Shown here: one piece after another, positions 8,585-17,002 of the stretch
Position numbering within the stretch: position 1 is the first letter of the stretch
Layout: each line of letters begins with the position of its first letter
Assembly: GCA_963966765.1 (NCBI GenBank)
Contig: CAXAAR010000006.1
Location: 1-47,289 of the forward strand
DNA: 47,289 nucleotides
DNA from: Aequoribacter sp003520285
Lineage (GTDB): Bacteria; Pseudomonadota; Gammaproteobacteria; Pseudomonadales; Halieaceae
Direction of reading: 5' to 3'
Notes under the pieces: model-generated
The model's database searches: none
What the model was told of the DNA's origin: nothing
Seen by the model: the letters and a program-made list of their open reading frames with translations, nothing else
Program-made: the position numbers and the translations under genes

Positions 8585-8956
8585 ATGAGCGATACAACCT
8601 TTCTTAACCGACTTCGGGCGCAGGCTCAAAATTCCGAACAAGGCGATGGAAACACGGGCCTGGCGATCGCACCTAGCGAGCCCAAACTCAAGAAACCACC
8701 GCTGTACAAAGTTGTTTTGATGAACGATGACTACACACCGATGGAGTTCGTCGTGTTAGTGCTGGAACAGTTCTTTTCAATGAGTAGAGAACAAGCAACG
8801 CAGGTAATGCTTGCCGTGCATACTCTCGGTAAGGGCGTCTGTGGTATCTACCCAAGAGACATCGCAGAGACGAAAGCTGAGCAGGTGAATCGCTTTGCTC
8901 GAGAAAGTGGACACCCTCTGCTGTGTGAAATTGAGCCAATGAGTGATGATGAGTGA
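8585..8956 (+). CDS. clpS: ATP-dependent Clp protease adaptor ClpS
   Basis: A 123-residue adaptor that binds N-terminal Leu, Phe, Trp or Tyr and delivers N-degron substrates to ClpAP. The substrate-pocket signature NDDYTPMEFVVLVL is intact, along with MLAVHTLGKGVCGIY, HPLL and the acidic C-terminus. The N-terminal roughly 40 residues are a flexible, poorly conserved extension longer than the E. coli one. I start at 8585 rather than 8576 because the earlier ATG lies in the TATAAT element. It is followed 15 bases later by clpA with its own GGAG site. Confidence 0.95.
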   Translation: MSDTTFLNRLRAQAQNSEQGDGNTGLAIAPSEPKLKKPPLYKVVLMNDDYTPMEFVVLVLEQFFSMSREQATQVMLAVHTLGKGVCGIYPRDIAETKAEQVNRFARESGHPLLCEIEPMSDDE

Positions 8957-8971
8957 TAACTGGAGACCCGT

Positions 8972-11266
8972 ATGTTAAGTAAGGCATTGGAGTTAACACT
9001 GAACGAGGCGTTCCGCGCCGCGCGGGCCAAACACCACGAGTACCTCACGGTCGAGCACCTGCTGTTGGCACTCACCTATAATGCCGATGCATTGACGGTG
9101 CTGCGACACTGCGGCGCCGATATTGAAGTCATGCAGGCTGATCTCATCGAATTCATTGATTCTACGACGCCACTCATCGATTCAGACAAGCAAACTGAAG
9201 CCGACACCCATCCCACACTTGGCTTTCAGCGCGTTATTCAGCGTGCCGTGTTTCATGTCCAAAGCAGTGGCAAGCAAGAAGTTACTGGCGCCAACGTACT
9301 GGTTGCGTTGTTTAGTGAACAGGAAAGCCAAGCGGTGTACTACCTCAAAACACAGAACATCTCTCGACTCGACGTTGTTAACTACATCACCCATGGCATC
9401 TCGAAAATCGACGAGGGTGATCAAGGCTCCGATGAGCCAAGGGGCTCAGAAGAGGATCAGGGTGAAGCCGACAGCGCTGAAAGCATGTTGGTTCAGTTCA
9501 CTACCAATTTGAACGTTAAGGCCCAAAGCGGCGATATAGACCCGCTGATTGGTAGAGCCGCTGAGGTTGAGCGACTCGCTCAAGTGTTGGCTCGCCGCCG
9601 GAAAAACAACCCTCTACTCGTAGGGGAATCAGGCGTGGGTAAAACCGCTATCGTTGAAGGCTTGGCAAAACTTATCGTCGATGGCGACGGTCCTGATATG
9701 CTCTCTTCGAGCACGGTGTATTCTCTCGATTTAGGGGCGCTTCTGGCAGGCACAAAGTATCGAGGTGATTTTGAAAAGCGATTCAAAGGTTTGCTGCGCG
9801 AACTTGATCGAGAAGAGGGCGCGATTCTTTTTATTGACGAGATACACACCATAATTGGTGCTGGGGCGGCCTCCGGTGGCGTCATGGACGCAAGTAATCT
9901 GCTGAAGCCCTTACTGACATCGGGACGCTTAAAGTGCGTTGGTTCCACGACCTATGCTGAATACCGGGGCATTTTTGATAAAGACAAAGCGCTGAGTCGT
10001 CGATTCCAAAAAATTGATGTTGTCGAGCCCTCGGTAGATGATGCTTACCGCATACTGCGCGGGCTCAAGTCGCGGTTCGAAGAACACCACAACGTAAAGT
10101 ACACTGATAAAGCCCTGCGGGTTGCCACCGATCTGAGTGCTCGGTACATCACCGACCGCTTCTTACCCGACAAAGCCATTGACGTGATAGACGAGGCGGG
10201 TGCTTATCAGCAGCTCTTGCCTAAATCGAAGCGCAAAAAGCAAATTGGCGTGACGGATATCGAGGCAATTATTGCCAAGATTGCGCGAATTCCTCCTAAA
10301 ACGGTCAGCCGAGACGATAAAAGCGTACTCGAAAAGCTGGAATCCAATCTCAAAATGGTGGTTTTTGGACAAGATAATGCGATCGCCGAACTGAGTTCAG
10401 CGATTAAGCTCGCCCGAGCTGGTCTGAAATCGGAGCACAAGCCTATCGGCAGCTTTCTGTTGGCAGGTCCAACCGGCGTGGGTAAAACCGAGGTGACTCG
10501 ACAGCTCGCCACCATGCTAGGCCTGGAGCTGATCCGCTTTGACATGTCTGAGTACATGGAGCGGCACACGGTGTCGCGTCTGATTGGCGCTCCTCCCGGT
10601 TACGTTGGCTTTGATCAAGGCGGCTTATTGACCGACTCCGTCACTAAGCACCCGCATGCCGTAGTGCTACTCGATGAAATCGAGAAAGCGCATCCCGAAG
10701 TCTTTAATTTGTTGTTACAGGTTATGGATCATGGATCGCTCACGGACAACAACGGCAGGAAAGCGGACTTCAGAAATGTGATTCTAGTCATGACAACCAA
10801 CGCGGGCGCAGAGCGGATTAGTCGCCGATCAATCGGCTTCACACATCAAGACCACCGCACTGATGGGCTCGAAGCTATCAATAAACTATTTACCCCAGAG
10901 TTTAGAAATCGTCTTGATAGCATCGTTGAGTTTGAGCCACTGAGTGAGGCGGTGATATTGACTGTCGTCGACAAGTTTTTGACAGAGCTGCAAGGGCAGT
11001 TAGACGAGAAAAGGGTCCAACTCGATGTCGACCCAGAAGCGCGCTTATGGCTGGTCGAAAAAGGTTATGACATCCACATGGGTGCTCGCCCGATGGCACG
11101 AGTAATACAGGAATACATCAAGAAGCCATTGGCTGAGATGGTGCTGTTCGGAGAGCTGGCGCAATCTGGGGGCACCGTAGATGTTGCTGTGTCTCAGGCG
11201 CGCGATAAGCTCGTGTTGGTCGCAACCTCGCACAATAAATCGCACGAGAGCGCGCTGAGCACCTAG
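8972..11266 (+). CDS. clpA: ATP-dependent Clp protease ATP-binding subunit ClpA
   Basis: A 764-residue class I AAA+ unfoldase that partners with ClpP. Order: double Clp N-domain (about 1-145), an acidic linker, AAA domain 1 with Walker A GESGVGKT and Walker B ILFIDEIH, and AAA domain 2 with Walker A GPTGVGKT and VVLLDEIEKAH. It has no long middle coiled coil, which separates it from ClpB. The ClpP-docking loop reads SIGFTHQD, an IGF variant of the IGL/IGF tripeptide. The ribosome site GGAG precedes the ATG. clpP is not in this window. Its end converges on infA within a shared stem-loop. Confidence 0.98.
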   Translation: MLSKALELTLNEAFRAARAKHHEYLTVEHLLLALTYNADALTVLRHCGADIEVMQADLIEFIDSTTPLIDSDKQTEADTHPTLGFQRVIQRAVFHVQSSGKQEVTGANVLVALFSEQESQAVYYLKTQNISRLDVVNYITHGISKIDEGDQGSDEPRGSEEDQGEADSAESMLVQFTTNLNVKAQSGDIDPLIGRAAEVERLAQVLARRRKNNPLLVGESGVGKTAIVEGLAKLIVDGDGPDMLSSSTVYSLDLGALLAGTKYRGDFEKRFKGLLRELDREEGAILFIDEIHTIIGAGAASGGVMDASNLLKPLLTSGRLKCVGSTTYAEYRGIFDKDKALSRRFQKIDVVEPSVDDAYRILRGLKSRFEEHHNVKYTDKALRVATDLSARYITDRFLPDKAIDVIDEAGAYQQLLPKSKRKKQIGVTDIEAIIAKIARIPPKTVSRDDKSVLEKLESNLKMVVFGQDNAIAELSSAIKLARAGLKSEHKPIGSFLLAGPTGVGKTEVTRQLATMLGLELIRFDMSEYMERHTVSRLIGAPPGYVGFDQGGLLTDSVTKHPHAVVLLDEIEKAHPEVFNLLLQVMDHGSLTDNNGRKADFRNVILVMTTNAGAERISRRSIGFTHQDHRTDGLEAINKLFTPEFRNRLDSIVEFEPLSEAVILTVVDKFLTELQGQLDEKRVQLDVDPEARLWLVEKGYDIHMGARPMARVIQEYIKKPLAEMVLFGELAQSGGTVDVAVSQARDKLVLVATSHNKSHESALST

Positions 11267-11278
11267 CTTAGCGCTCTC
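11246..11278. terminator. Stem-loop spanning both stop codons of clpA and infA
   Basis: GAGAGCGC (11246-11253) pairs perfectly with GCGCTCTC (11271-11278). After a 2-base bulge, TGAGC (11256-11260) pairs with GCTTA (11266-11270), leaving the loop ACCTA. The clpA TAG (11264-11266) and the infA stop (11268-11270) lie inside. No T-tract follows on either strand, so it may protect 3' ends or act as a bidirectional terminator of unusual type. Confidence 0.65.
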
Positions 11279-11486
11279 GGTACGTGATGCGCCCTTTGGT
11301 CAGATCATAGGGCGTCAGTTCGACACGAACTTTATCGCCAGTCAGAATTCGGATGTAGTGTTTACGCATCTTCCCGCTAATGTGCGCAGTAACAACGTGA
11401 CCATTTTCGAGCTTTACTCGAAACGTTGTGTTGGGCAAAGTGTCGACCACTTCACCTTCCATTTCTATCTGATCTTCTTTAGCCAT
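11268..11486 (-). CDS. infA: Translation initiation factor IF-1
   Basis: A 72-residue OB-fold protein that binds the ribosomal A site during initiation. The sequence MAKEDQIEMEGEVVDTLPNT and the block GKMRKHYIRILTGDKV are near-identical to the gammaproteobacterial IF-1, and length equals the E. coli protein (72). Located downstream of bpt with a 67-base gap containing a GGGCATTTTGCCC hairpin, so it may have its own promoter or be separately terminated. Position beside clpA, aat and bpt is conserved in gammaproteobacteria. Confidence 0.98.
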   Translation of the reverse strand: MAKEDQIEMEGEVVDTLPNTTFRVKLENGHVVTAHISGKMRKHYIRILTGDKVRVELTPYDLTKGRITYRER

Positions 11487-11553
11487 TCACCTTGAGCTCT
11501 CGCTGGAAACGGTGGGCATTTTGCCCTATACGGCTCAGAAACGCCACTGCTAT

Positions 11554-12279
11554 TCACGGTTCACTCGGCATTGAGGGCGCGCACCAAACCTTGTCGATGA
11601 ACAATTCGATCGGTTGGTAATCGATCTTATAATTCATTTTGCGGCAATTGCGCACCCAATAGCCTAAGTATAAGTAGGGCAGAGATAACTCTTGCGCCAG
11701 CATGATTTGCCATAAAATGACGAACTTGCCCAAACTACGACGGCTATCGTTAGGATCAAAGAAAGTGTAAATCGCAGAAAAACCATCGTTCAAATGATCA
11801 ACGACGGCAACCGCTTTCAACTCATCATCGCTCCAGAATGAGTAGTAGCGGGTACAATCCCAAGCTTGCCCCAGAAAAGAGTCGAATTGTTCTCGGGTAG
11901 CCGGATACATATCCCCATCGGGATGTCGCTCTGTAATATAGCGCTCATAGAGCTCATAGGATCTTGGATCGTCAAGTGAGCTACTGACAGTGACGCGCAG
12001 GTCACGATTGCGCTTGAGGACTCTTGCCTGTCCCTTAGAGGGGCTAAAGCTGGCACACGGGATTCTAGCGGGAATGCACGATTGGCATTCAGCGCAGCTC
12101 GGTTTGTAAATATGGCGGCCTGAGCGACGGAAACCTAAGCGTGATAAAGAAGTATACGTGCTTTGATCAATATTCTGCTGAGGATCAACGAACAAAGTTG
12201 TGGCTTCTTGATCGCTCAAGTAACTGCATGTGTGTGGATAGGTGGTAAATACTTTTAAATGTTGCAGCGACGAGCTCAT
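11554..12279 (-). CDS. bpt: Aspartate/glutamate leucyltransferase Bpt (arginyl-transferase family)
   Basis: A 241-residue ATE-family enzyme. Bacterial Bpt transfers leucine from Leu-tRNA to proteins with N-terminal Asp or Glu, creating a destabilising N-terminus for ClpS-ClpAP. The N-terminal domain has the cysteine pair SCAECQSCIPARI and an earlier TYPHTCSYL, matching the conserved cysteines that bind metal or Fe-S in the family. The C-terminal GNAT-like domain has YLYLGYWVRNCRKMNYK. I start at 12277-12279 (MSSSLQHLKVF), which overlaps the aat stop as ATGA; a frame from 12312 lies inside aat. Confidence 0.94.
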   Translation of the reverse strand: MSSSLQHLKVFTTYPHTCSYLSDQEATTLFVDPQQNIDQSTYTSLSRLGFRRSGRHIYKPSCAECQSCIPARIPCASFSPSKGQARVLKRNRDLRVTVSSSLDDPRSYELYERYITERHPDGDMYPATREQFDSFLGQAWDCTRYYSFWSDDELKAVAVVDHLNDGFSAIYTFFDPNDSRRSLGKFVILWQIMLAQELSLPYLYLGYWVRNCRKMNYKIDYQPIELFIDKVWCAPSMPSEP

Positions 12280-12968
12280 GATAGATCCTGTGTTGATAAC
12301 GCGAGCACCCAAAGATCTGGGGTAACGGGGCGGGGCACAAACTCGGCCAGAGCACTTTCAAACTCAGCGCGGGAAATACAGCGCGCCCCTAAAGATCGCA
12401 AATGCGGATTCTCGACTTGACAATCGATGAGTGCGACTTCGGACTTTAGCGCCAAATGACATAGCGCAACAAGTGCTATTTTTGATGCATTTGGCTTTAA
12501 ACTAAACATCGATTCCCCAAAGAATACCGATCCCAATCGCAAGCCATAAAGTCCTCCGATGAGCATATTATCTTCGTAGACCTCGATCGAATGGGCAAAC
12601 CCAGCAGTGTGCAAGGCTTGGTACGCTCGCCGCATATCTTCTGAAATCCAAGTGGCATCCTCACGCTTGTCCACGGTGGCACATAACTCGATCACTTGAT
12701 CAAACGCGGTATTTAGTCGCGTTTCAAAAGGTCTTTTAAGATGCTTTTTTAGGCTTCGAGAGATCCGAAGGTCGGAGGGGAAAAGCACACATCGAGGCGA
12801 TGGAGTCCACCATAAGATGGGCTCACCTGCCGAGTACCACGGGAAAATGCCTTTGGAGTAGGCATGGAGCAAACGAGCTTCGGTAAGATCGCCGCCAACC
12901 GCGAGCAGACCTGGGGGATCACTGAGCGCGGACTCTGTGGGTGGGAACCCAAATGCGTCGGTCGACAT
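12276..12968 (-). CDS. aat: Leucyl/phenylalanyl-tRNA-protein transferase
   Basis: A 230-residue enzyme that adds Leu or Phe to proteins with N-terminal Arg or Lys, producing primary N-degrons. FPPTESALSDPPGLLAVGGD at the N-terminus and YSKGIFPWYSAGEPILWWTP are the hallmark Aat blocks; GLYGLRLGSVFFGESMFS is also intact. Length matches E. coli (234). It starts 3 bases after the trxB stop and overlaps bpt at its end, so trxB-aat-bpt form one transcript, facing clpS-clpA across infA. Confidence 0.97.
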   Translation of the reverse strand: MSTDAFGFPPTESALSDPPGLLAVGGDLTEARLLHAYSKGIFPWYSAGEPILWWTPSPRCVLFPSDLRISRSLKKHLKRPFETRLNTAFDQVIELCATVDKREDATWISEDMRRAYQALHTAGFAHSIEVYEDNMLIGGLYGLRLGSVFFGESMFSLKPNASKIALVALCHLALKSEVALIDCQVENPHLRSLGARCISRAEFESALAEFVPRPVTPDLWVLALSTQDLS

Positions 12969-12971
12969 GAT

Positions 12972-13910
12972 TTAATCGTCTAGAAATTTCTCCGCGTCTA
13001 AAGCCGCCATGCATCCAAATCCGGCTGACGTGATGGCCTGTCGATAAATATGGTCCGCGACATCCCCTGCTGCGAATACACCGGGGGCACTGGTTGCAGT
13101 GGCATTACCCTGCGAGCCGGAATGAATCGTAATATAACCGCCTTGCATCTCGAGTTGCCCTTCAAACAGATCAGTGTTGGGCTTGTGACCGATTGCAATG
13201 AACACGCCAGAAACTTCCACGTCCTGTGTTGCGTCAGTGAGTGTCGATTTGACTCTTATTCCGGTGACGCCGCTGTCGTCGCCAAGGACCTCGTCAAGTT
13301 GATGATGCCAGAGGATCTTGATGCGACCTTCTGCCTCGCGCGCAAAAAGTTTGTCCTGCATAATTTTTTCCGCGCGCAGAGTGTCTCGGCGATGCACGAG
13401 AATGACCTGAGATGCAATATTGGACAGATACAAAGCCTCTTCAACCGCAGTATTGCCGCCACCCACAACAGCTACGGGTTGGTTGCGATAAAAGAATCCA
13501 TCACAAGTGGCGCAGGCTGACACGCCTCGCCCCATAAATTTTGATTCGCTCTCTAGCCCTAAATACTGGGCACTTGCCCCGGTCGCAATAATGAGCGCAT
13601 CACAGGTGTACACCGCAGAGCCCTCTAATCGCATCGGCCGACTGCTTAAATCAACACGTTCGATGTGATCAACAATGATGGTCGTGTCAAAACGTTCCGC
13701 GTGTGCCTGCATATCGAGCATCAATTGCGGTCCTTGCAGATCCGCTGCGCCAGCAGGCCAGTTCTCGACTTCTGTGGTCGTTGTGAGTTGCCCTCCCTGT
13801 TGCATCCCGGTAATGACCACGGGCGACAGATTGGCTCTAGCGGCGTAAATAGCGGCGGTGTATCCCGCGGGGCCAGAGCCAAGAATGATAAGCTGATGAT
13901 GCACTGACAT
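12972..13910 (-). CDS. trxB: Thioredoxin reductase
   Basis: A 312-residue class II pyridine nucleotide-disulfide oxidoreductase that reduces thioredoxin with NADPH. FAD-binding GSGPAGYTAAIYAARA is at the N-terminus, the redox pair is in CATCDGFF, the NADPH site is GGGNTAVEEALYLSN and the C-terminal FAD motif is GVFAAGDVADHIYRQA. The start is the ATG at 13908-13910 (MSVHHQLIILGSG) with GGAGA upstream; a 54-residue extension from 14072 would run through the divergent promoter region and has no family support. Confidence 0.97.
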   Translation of the reverse strand: MSVHHQLIILGSGPAGYTAAIYAARANLSPVVITGMQQGGQLTTTTEVENWPAGAADLQGPQLMLDMQAHAERFDTTIIVDHIERVDLSSRPMRLEGSAVYTCDALIIATGASAQYLGLESESKFMGRGVSACATCDGFFYRNQPVAVVGGGNTAVEEALYLSNIASQVILVHRRDTLRAEKIMQDKLFAREAEGRIKILWHHQLDEVLGDDSGVTGIRVKSTLTDATQDVEVSGVFIAIGHKPNTDLFEGQLEMQGGYITIHSGSQGNATATSAPGVFAAGDVADHIYRQAITSAGFGCMAALDAEKFLDD

Positions 13911-13983
13911 GAAGTCTCCAACGAGGCAACGAGTATAGAAGGTCGTAAGTCTAGAGTATTCAAGCGTCAGCAGCAAAGTCTCT

Positions 13984-13997
13984 TGGCTATTTAGCCA
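13984..13997. promoter_or_regulatory. Interrupted palindrome between trxB and ftsK
   Basis: TGGCTA-TT-TAGCCA, two perfect 6-base arms around a 2-base spacer, 34 bases before ftsK and 74 bases upstream of trxB. The size and position fit a binding site for a dimeric regulator of one or both divergent genes; no regulator can be named from sequence alone. Confidence 0.4.
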
Positions 13998-14030
13998 TGG
14001 GCTTTTACTAGAGTCGTCAGTCGAGATACT

Positions 14031-16343
14031 ATGCACAGCATGAATACACATAACAGCAGAAATCGACTCCAAGATGGCGGCTTGATCGGTGTCTCGGCGG
14101 CCTGTATCTATGTGCTATTGGCGCTGTTCACCTACGACCCCTCCGATGGTGCGTGGTCAACTTCTGGGACCAACGATGGTCCGACTAATGCGGCGGGGGT
14201 CTTTGGGGCCTATATCGCGGATCTAAGTTTTTCTATGGTCGGTTACTGGGCCTACGCTGTGCCAATTTTATTGGCCGCTAAAACTCTACAAATTATTTTT
14301 GACCGCGGGGCCCGCACGGACTTCTCGAGGGAGCTTATGGCTTGGCGCGCCTTGGGCTTAGTCTTAATCGTGGTGTCTGGCACAGCCCTTGCCGCACTCA
14401 ACCAGACGGTATTGGTGAGCTTGCCCCAAGGCTCAGGTGGTATAGCCGGTGTCGTCGTTGGAAGCGCATTCGAGCAGTGGTTCTCGCGTATTGGCGCGCG
14501 AGTACTCTTAGTAGCATTGTTCTTGTTTGGTATCAGCGTGTTCACTGGCCTCAGCTGGCTGCGGATGATGGATTTGGTGGGAAGTGCAACCGTGAAAGCA
14601 TTCGTGACGAGCCGTCGTTGGATCATTTCTCGCCTTGACGCGCGCCGCGAGAAAAAGGCCAAACAGCAAGCCCATGACATCAGAAAGTTCGAGATTCAGC
14701 AGCATGTCGAGGTGCAGAAGCAGCGTGTTCCACCCAAAATTAAAGCGCCAACCAAGCCGATCGAGACGAGTGAGAGAGCTGAGAAAGAAAAGCAAGTGGC
14801 GCTCTTCAAAGATGTGGCGCCCTCGGGCAGCCTGCCAGAACTTGAGTTGTTAGATGCGGCAAAACGAGACCCCAGTCGGGGCTACAGCCAAGAGGCCTTA
14901 GAAGCGCTGTCACGACTACTCGAGCTTAAGCTAAAAGATTTCGGAATTACTGCGGAAGTCGTCAGCGTCTATCCGGGCCCAGTCATTACTCGTTTCGAAA
15001 TCCAGCCTGCACCCGGTATTAAGGTGTCACGAATCTCTAATTTAGCGAAAGACCTTGCTCGCAGCTTGGCGGTTATTAGTGTTCGAGTGGTTGAGGTGAT
15101 ACCCGGTAAATCTGTGGTGGGGATCGAAATACCGAACGAGGATCGTGAAATTGTTAACTTCCGCGACGTGTTGTCTTCAAGGGCCTTCGACGCAGCGAAA
15201 TCTCCACTGACGCTGGCCTTGGGACATGATATATCGGGTCAGCCAGTCGTAGCCGACTTGGCTAAGATGCCTCATTTGCTGGTCGCTGGTACGACTGGTG
15301 CGGGCAAATCGGTTGGTGTTAATGCCATGTTATTGAGTCTGCTCTACAAATGCACGCCGGCTGACGTGCGTTTGCTGCTGGTCGACCCGAAGATGCTTGA
15401 GTTATCGGTTTACGATGGAATACCGCACTTGCTGACTCCGGTCATTACTGACATGAAAGACGCCGCCAACGGTTTACGCTGGTGTGTGGCAGAGATGGAG
15501 CGACGTTATAAAGTGATGGCGTCACTTGGTGTAAGAAATCTCAGTGGCTATAACCGAAAGATTGAAGATGCCAAGAGGGCGGGGGAGCCGATTGCGGATC
15601 CCACTTGGAAGCCACGTACTGACGTCATTTTTGCAGATGAAGAACAAACTGCACCAATGCTTGAGCCCTTACCCGCTATTGTAGTTGTCATTGACGAGTT
15701 CGCCGACATGATCATGATCGTCGGCAAGAAAGTAGAGGAACTGATCGCTCGTATTGCTCAGAAAGCACGGGCTGCAGGCATTCACCTTATTTTGGCGACA
15801 CAGCGCCCTTCGGTCGACGTGATCACTGGACTCATAAAAGCGAACGTACCAACGCGCATTGCTTTTCAGGTCTCGTCTCGAATCGACAGTCGAACCATCT
15901 TGGATCAAGGTGGCGCTGAGCAGCTTCTGGGGCACGGTGACATGCTTTACCTACCACCGGGAGCCGGCTTGCCAGTTCGTGTGCACGGTGCCTTTTGTTC
16001 GGACGATGAGGTCCATAGAGTCGTGGCTGACTGGAAGCAACGAGGCGAACCCGATTACATCGACGGTTTGCTGGAAGAGGGCGGTAATACGCCTGTCACG
16101 GCGCAGGAACTCCAGAATAACAGCGGTGCTGACGATCCCGAGAGCGATCCACTTTATGACGAAGCGGTCCATTTCGTGCTCGAGTCTCGCCGTGCTTCTA
16201 TCTCTGCGGTTCAGCGAAAGCTTCGTATCGGATATAACCGGGCCGCTCGTCTGATAGAAGCTATGGAAGCTGCCGGTGTTGTCTCTGCCATGGGGCATAA
16301 TGGGCAGCGCGATATTTTAGCCCCCAATGCATCGAACCACTGA
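14031..16343 (+). CDS. ftsK: DNA translocase FtsK
   Basis: A 770-residue septal DNA pump that moves chromosome termini and activates XerCD at dif. The N-terminal about 180 residues hold four predicted membrane spans. A short basic linker (about 190-260) is much shorter than in E. coli and similar to Pseudomonas. The alpha/beta motor carries Walker A GTTGAGKSVG and Walker B IVVVIDEFADM. The C-terminal gamma domain (YDEAVHFVLESRRASIS, RAARLIEAMEAAGVV) reads KOPS. The start at 14031 has a weak GAG site; an ATG three codons later is an alternative. The stop overlaps lolA (TGATG). Confidence 0.97.
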   Translation: MHSMNTHNSRNRLQDGGLIGVSAACIYVLLALFTYDPSDGAWSTSGTNDGPTNAAGVFGAYIADLSFSMVGYWAYAVPILLAAKTLQIIFDRGARTDFSRELMAWRALGLVLIVVSGTALAALNQTVLVSLPQGSGGIAGVVVGSAFEQWFSRIGARVLLVALFLFGISVFTGLSWLRMMDLVGSATVKAFVTSRRWIISRLDARREKKAKQQAHDIRKFEIQQHVEVQKQRVPPKIKAPTKPIETSERAEKEKQVALFKDVAPSGSLPELELLDAAKRDPSRGYSQEALEALSRLLELKLKDFGITAEVVSVYPGPVITRFEIQPAPGIKVSRISNLAKDLARSLAVISVRVVEVIPGKSVVGIEIPNEDREIVNFRDVLSSRAFDAAKSPLTLALGHDISGQPVVADLAKMPHLLVAGTTGAGKSVGVNAMLLSLLYKCTPADVRLLLVDPKMLELSVYDGIPHLLTPVITDMKDAANGLRWCVAEMERRYKVMASLGVRNLSGYNRKIEDAKRAGEPIADPTWKPRTDVIFADEEQTAPMLEPLPAIVVVIDEFADMIMIVGKKVEELIARIAQKARAAGIHLILATQRPSVDVITGLIKANVPTRIAFQVSSRIDSRTILDQGGAEQLLGHGDMLYLPPGAGLPVRVHGAFCSDDEVHRVVADWKQRGEPDYIDGLLEEGGNTPVTAQELQNNSGADDPESDPLYDEAVHFVLESRRASISAVQRKLRIGYNRAARLIEAMEAAGVVSAMGHNGQRDILAPNASNH

Positions 16344-16930
16344 TGCGTAAACTCGCACGGCTCATTGGGTGCCTACTGTTCGTATTTCATCAAGCTGCGG
16401 CTGCCGACGCCATCGAACGCTGGCTGTCATGGCAGTCTCTGCAAGGTGAATTTCTGCAGCGGCACTCAGATGCCAATCAAAGCCTGGTCAGCGTAAGTAC
16501 GGGAAAATTCGCTGTAAAGCGTCCGAGCTTTGCCAAATGGGAAGTGCAGGAGCCTGATCCGCAAACTTATGTTGTCGGCCCAGAGGGCGCATGGCATTTG
16601 GATGGGTGGTTAGAAGTGGCAACTTTTTATGATAATACCGAGATTGAGGATAGCTCGGTCATGACACTGCTGAATACTGATATCGAGCAACTCAAACAAC
16701 GCTTTATCATCTCACAAACGAGCCAGAGTTTGCGGTTTAAGGCGCGTGATCCTGCCGCACAAATGCACACGATCGAGATCATAATGCATGCCAATGGTTA
16801 CCCCCAAAGTCTCGCCATAGAGACTCAGTTAGGCCAAGCTCTTGCGGTTGAATTTAGTGAGCTTTCCAGTAGGTTATTGCCCGACTCACACTTTGAATTC
16901 ACTGTGCCACCTGGCATCGAGATTCAGTAA
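16343..16930 (+). CDS. lolA: Outer-membrane lipoprotein carrier LolA
   Basis: A 195-residue periplasmic chaperone that ferries lipoproteins from LolCDE to LolB. The N-terminus is a signal peptide (MRKLARLIGCLLFVFHQAAA, cleavage after AAA). The mature part has the LolA pattern LQGEFLQ, GKFAVKRPSFAKWEV and YDNTEIE, with the conserved single Arg/Pro context and a hydrophobic half-barrel. Identification rests on these and on the ftsK-lolA order, which is conserved. The start shares a base with the ftsK stop. Confidence 0.92.
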   Translation: MRKLARLIGCLLFVFHQAAAADAIERWLSWQSLQGEFLQRHSDANQSLVSVSTGKFAVKRPSFAKWEVQEPDPQTYVVGPEGAWHLDGWLEVATFYDNTEIEDSSVMTLLNTDIEQLKQRFIISQTSQSLRFKARDPAAQMHTIEIIMHANGYPQSLAIETQLGQALAVEFSELSSRLLPDSHFEFTVPPGIEIQ

Positions 16931-16967
16931 TTTTAGAACTGGGCTTCGGTGTCCCCCATAAACGAGT

Positions 16968-16973
16968 TATAAT
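16968..16973 (+). promoter_or_regulatory. Candidate promoter -10 upstream of crcB
   Basis: A perfect TATAAT followed by GCGGC, a GC-rich discriminator. TTCGGT 17 bases upstream is a poor -35. The predicted transcript start near 16980 precedes the crcB start by about 20-50 bases, depending on which start codon is used. Confidence 0.5.
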
Positions 16974-17002
16974 GCGGCAGTTTTTTGGCGCGAGCACTGA
17001 CA

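Noticed and set aside
10207..10569. 120-residue open frame on the minus strand inside clpA, and similar long antisense frames in metH, ftsK and the AddA-like gene.
   Set aside because: They are mirror frames of strongly conserved coding sequence, lack ribosome sites and show low-complexity Ser/Arg-rich composition.
13911..14072. N-terminal 54-residue extension of thioredoxin reductase.
   Set aside because: It has no homology, crosses the divergent promoter region, and the internal ATG has a good ribosome site.
16936..17000. Fluoride riboswitch ahead of crcB: GGTGT and CCATAAACG resemble the known crcB RNA core.
   Set aside because: The GATGG segment, the ACACC partner strand and the conserved TGATGACxCC block are missing, and a perfect TATAAT lies inside the stretch, so most of it would not be transcribed. 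A covariance-model search with a significant hit would overturn this.
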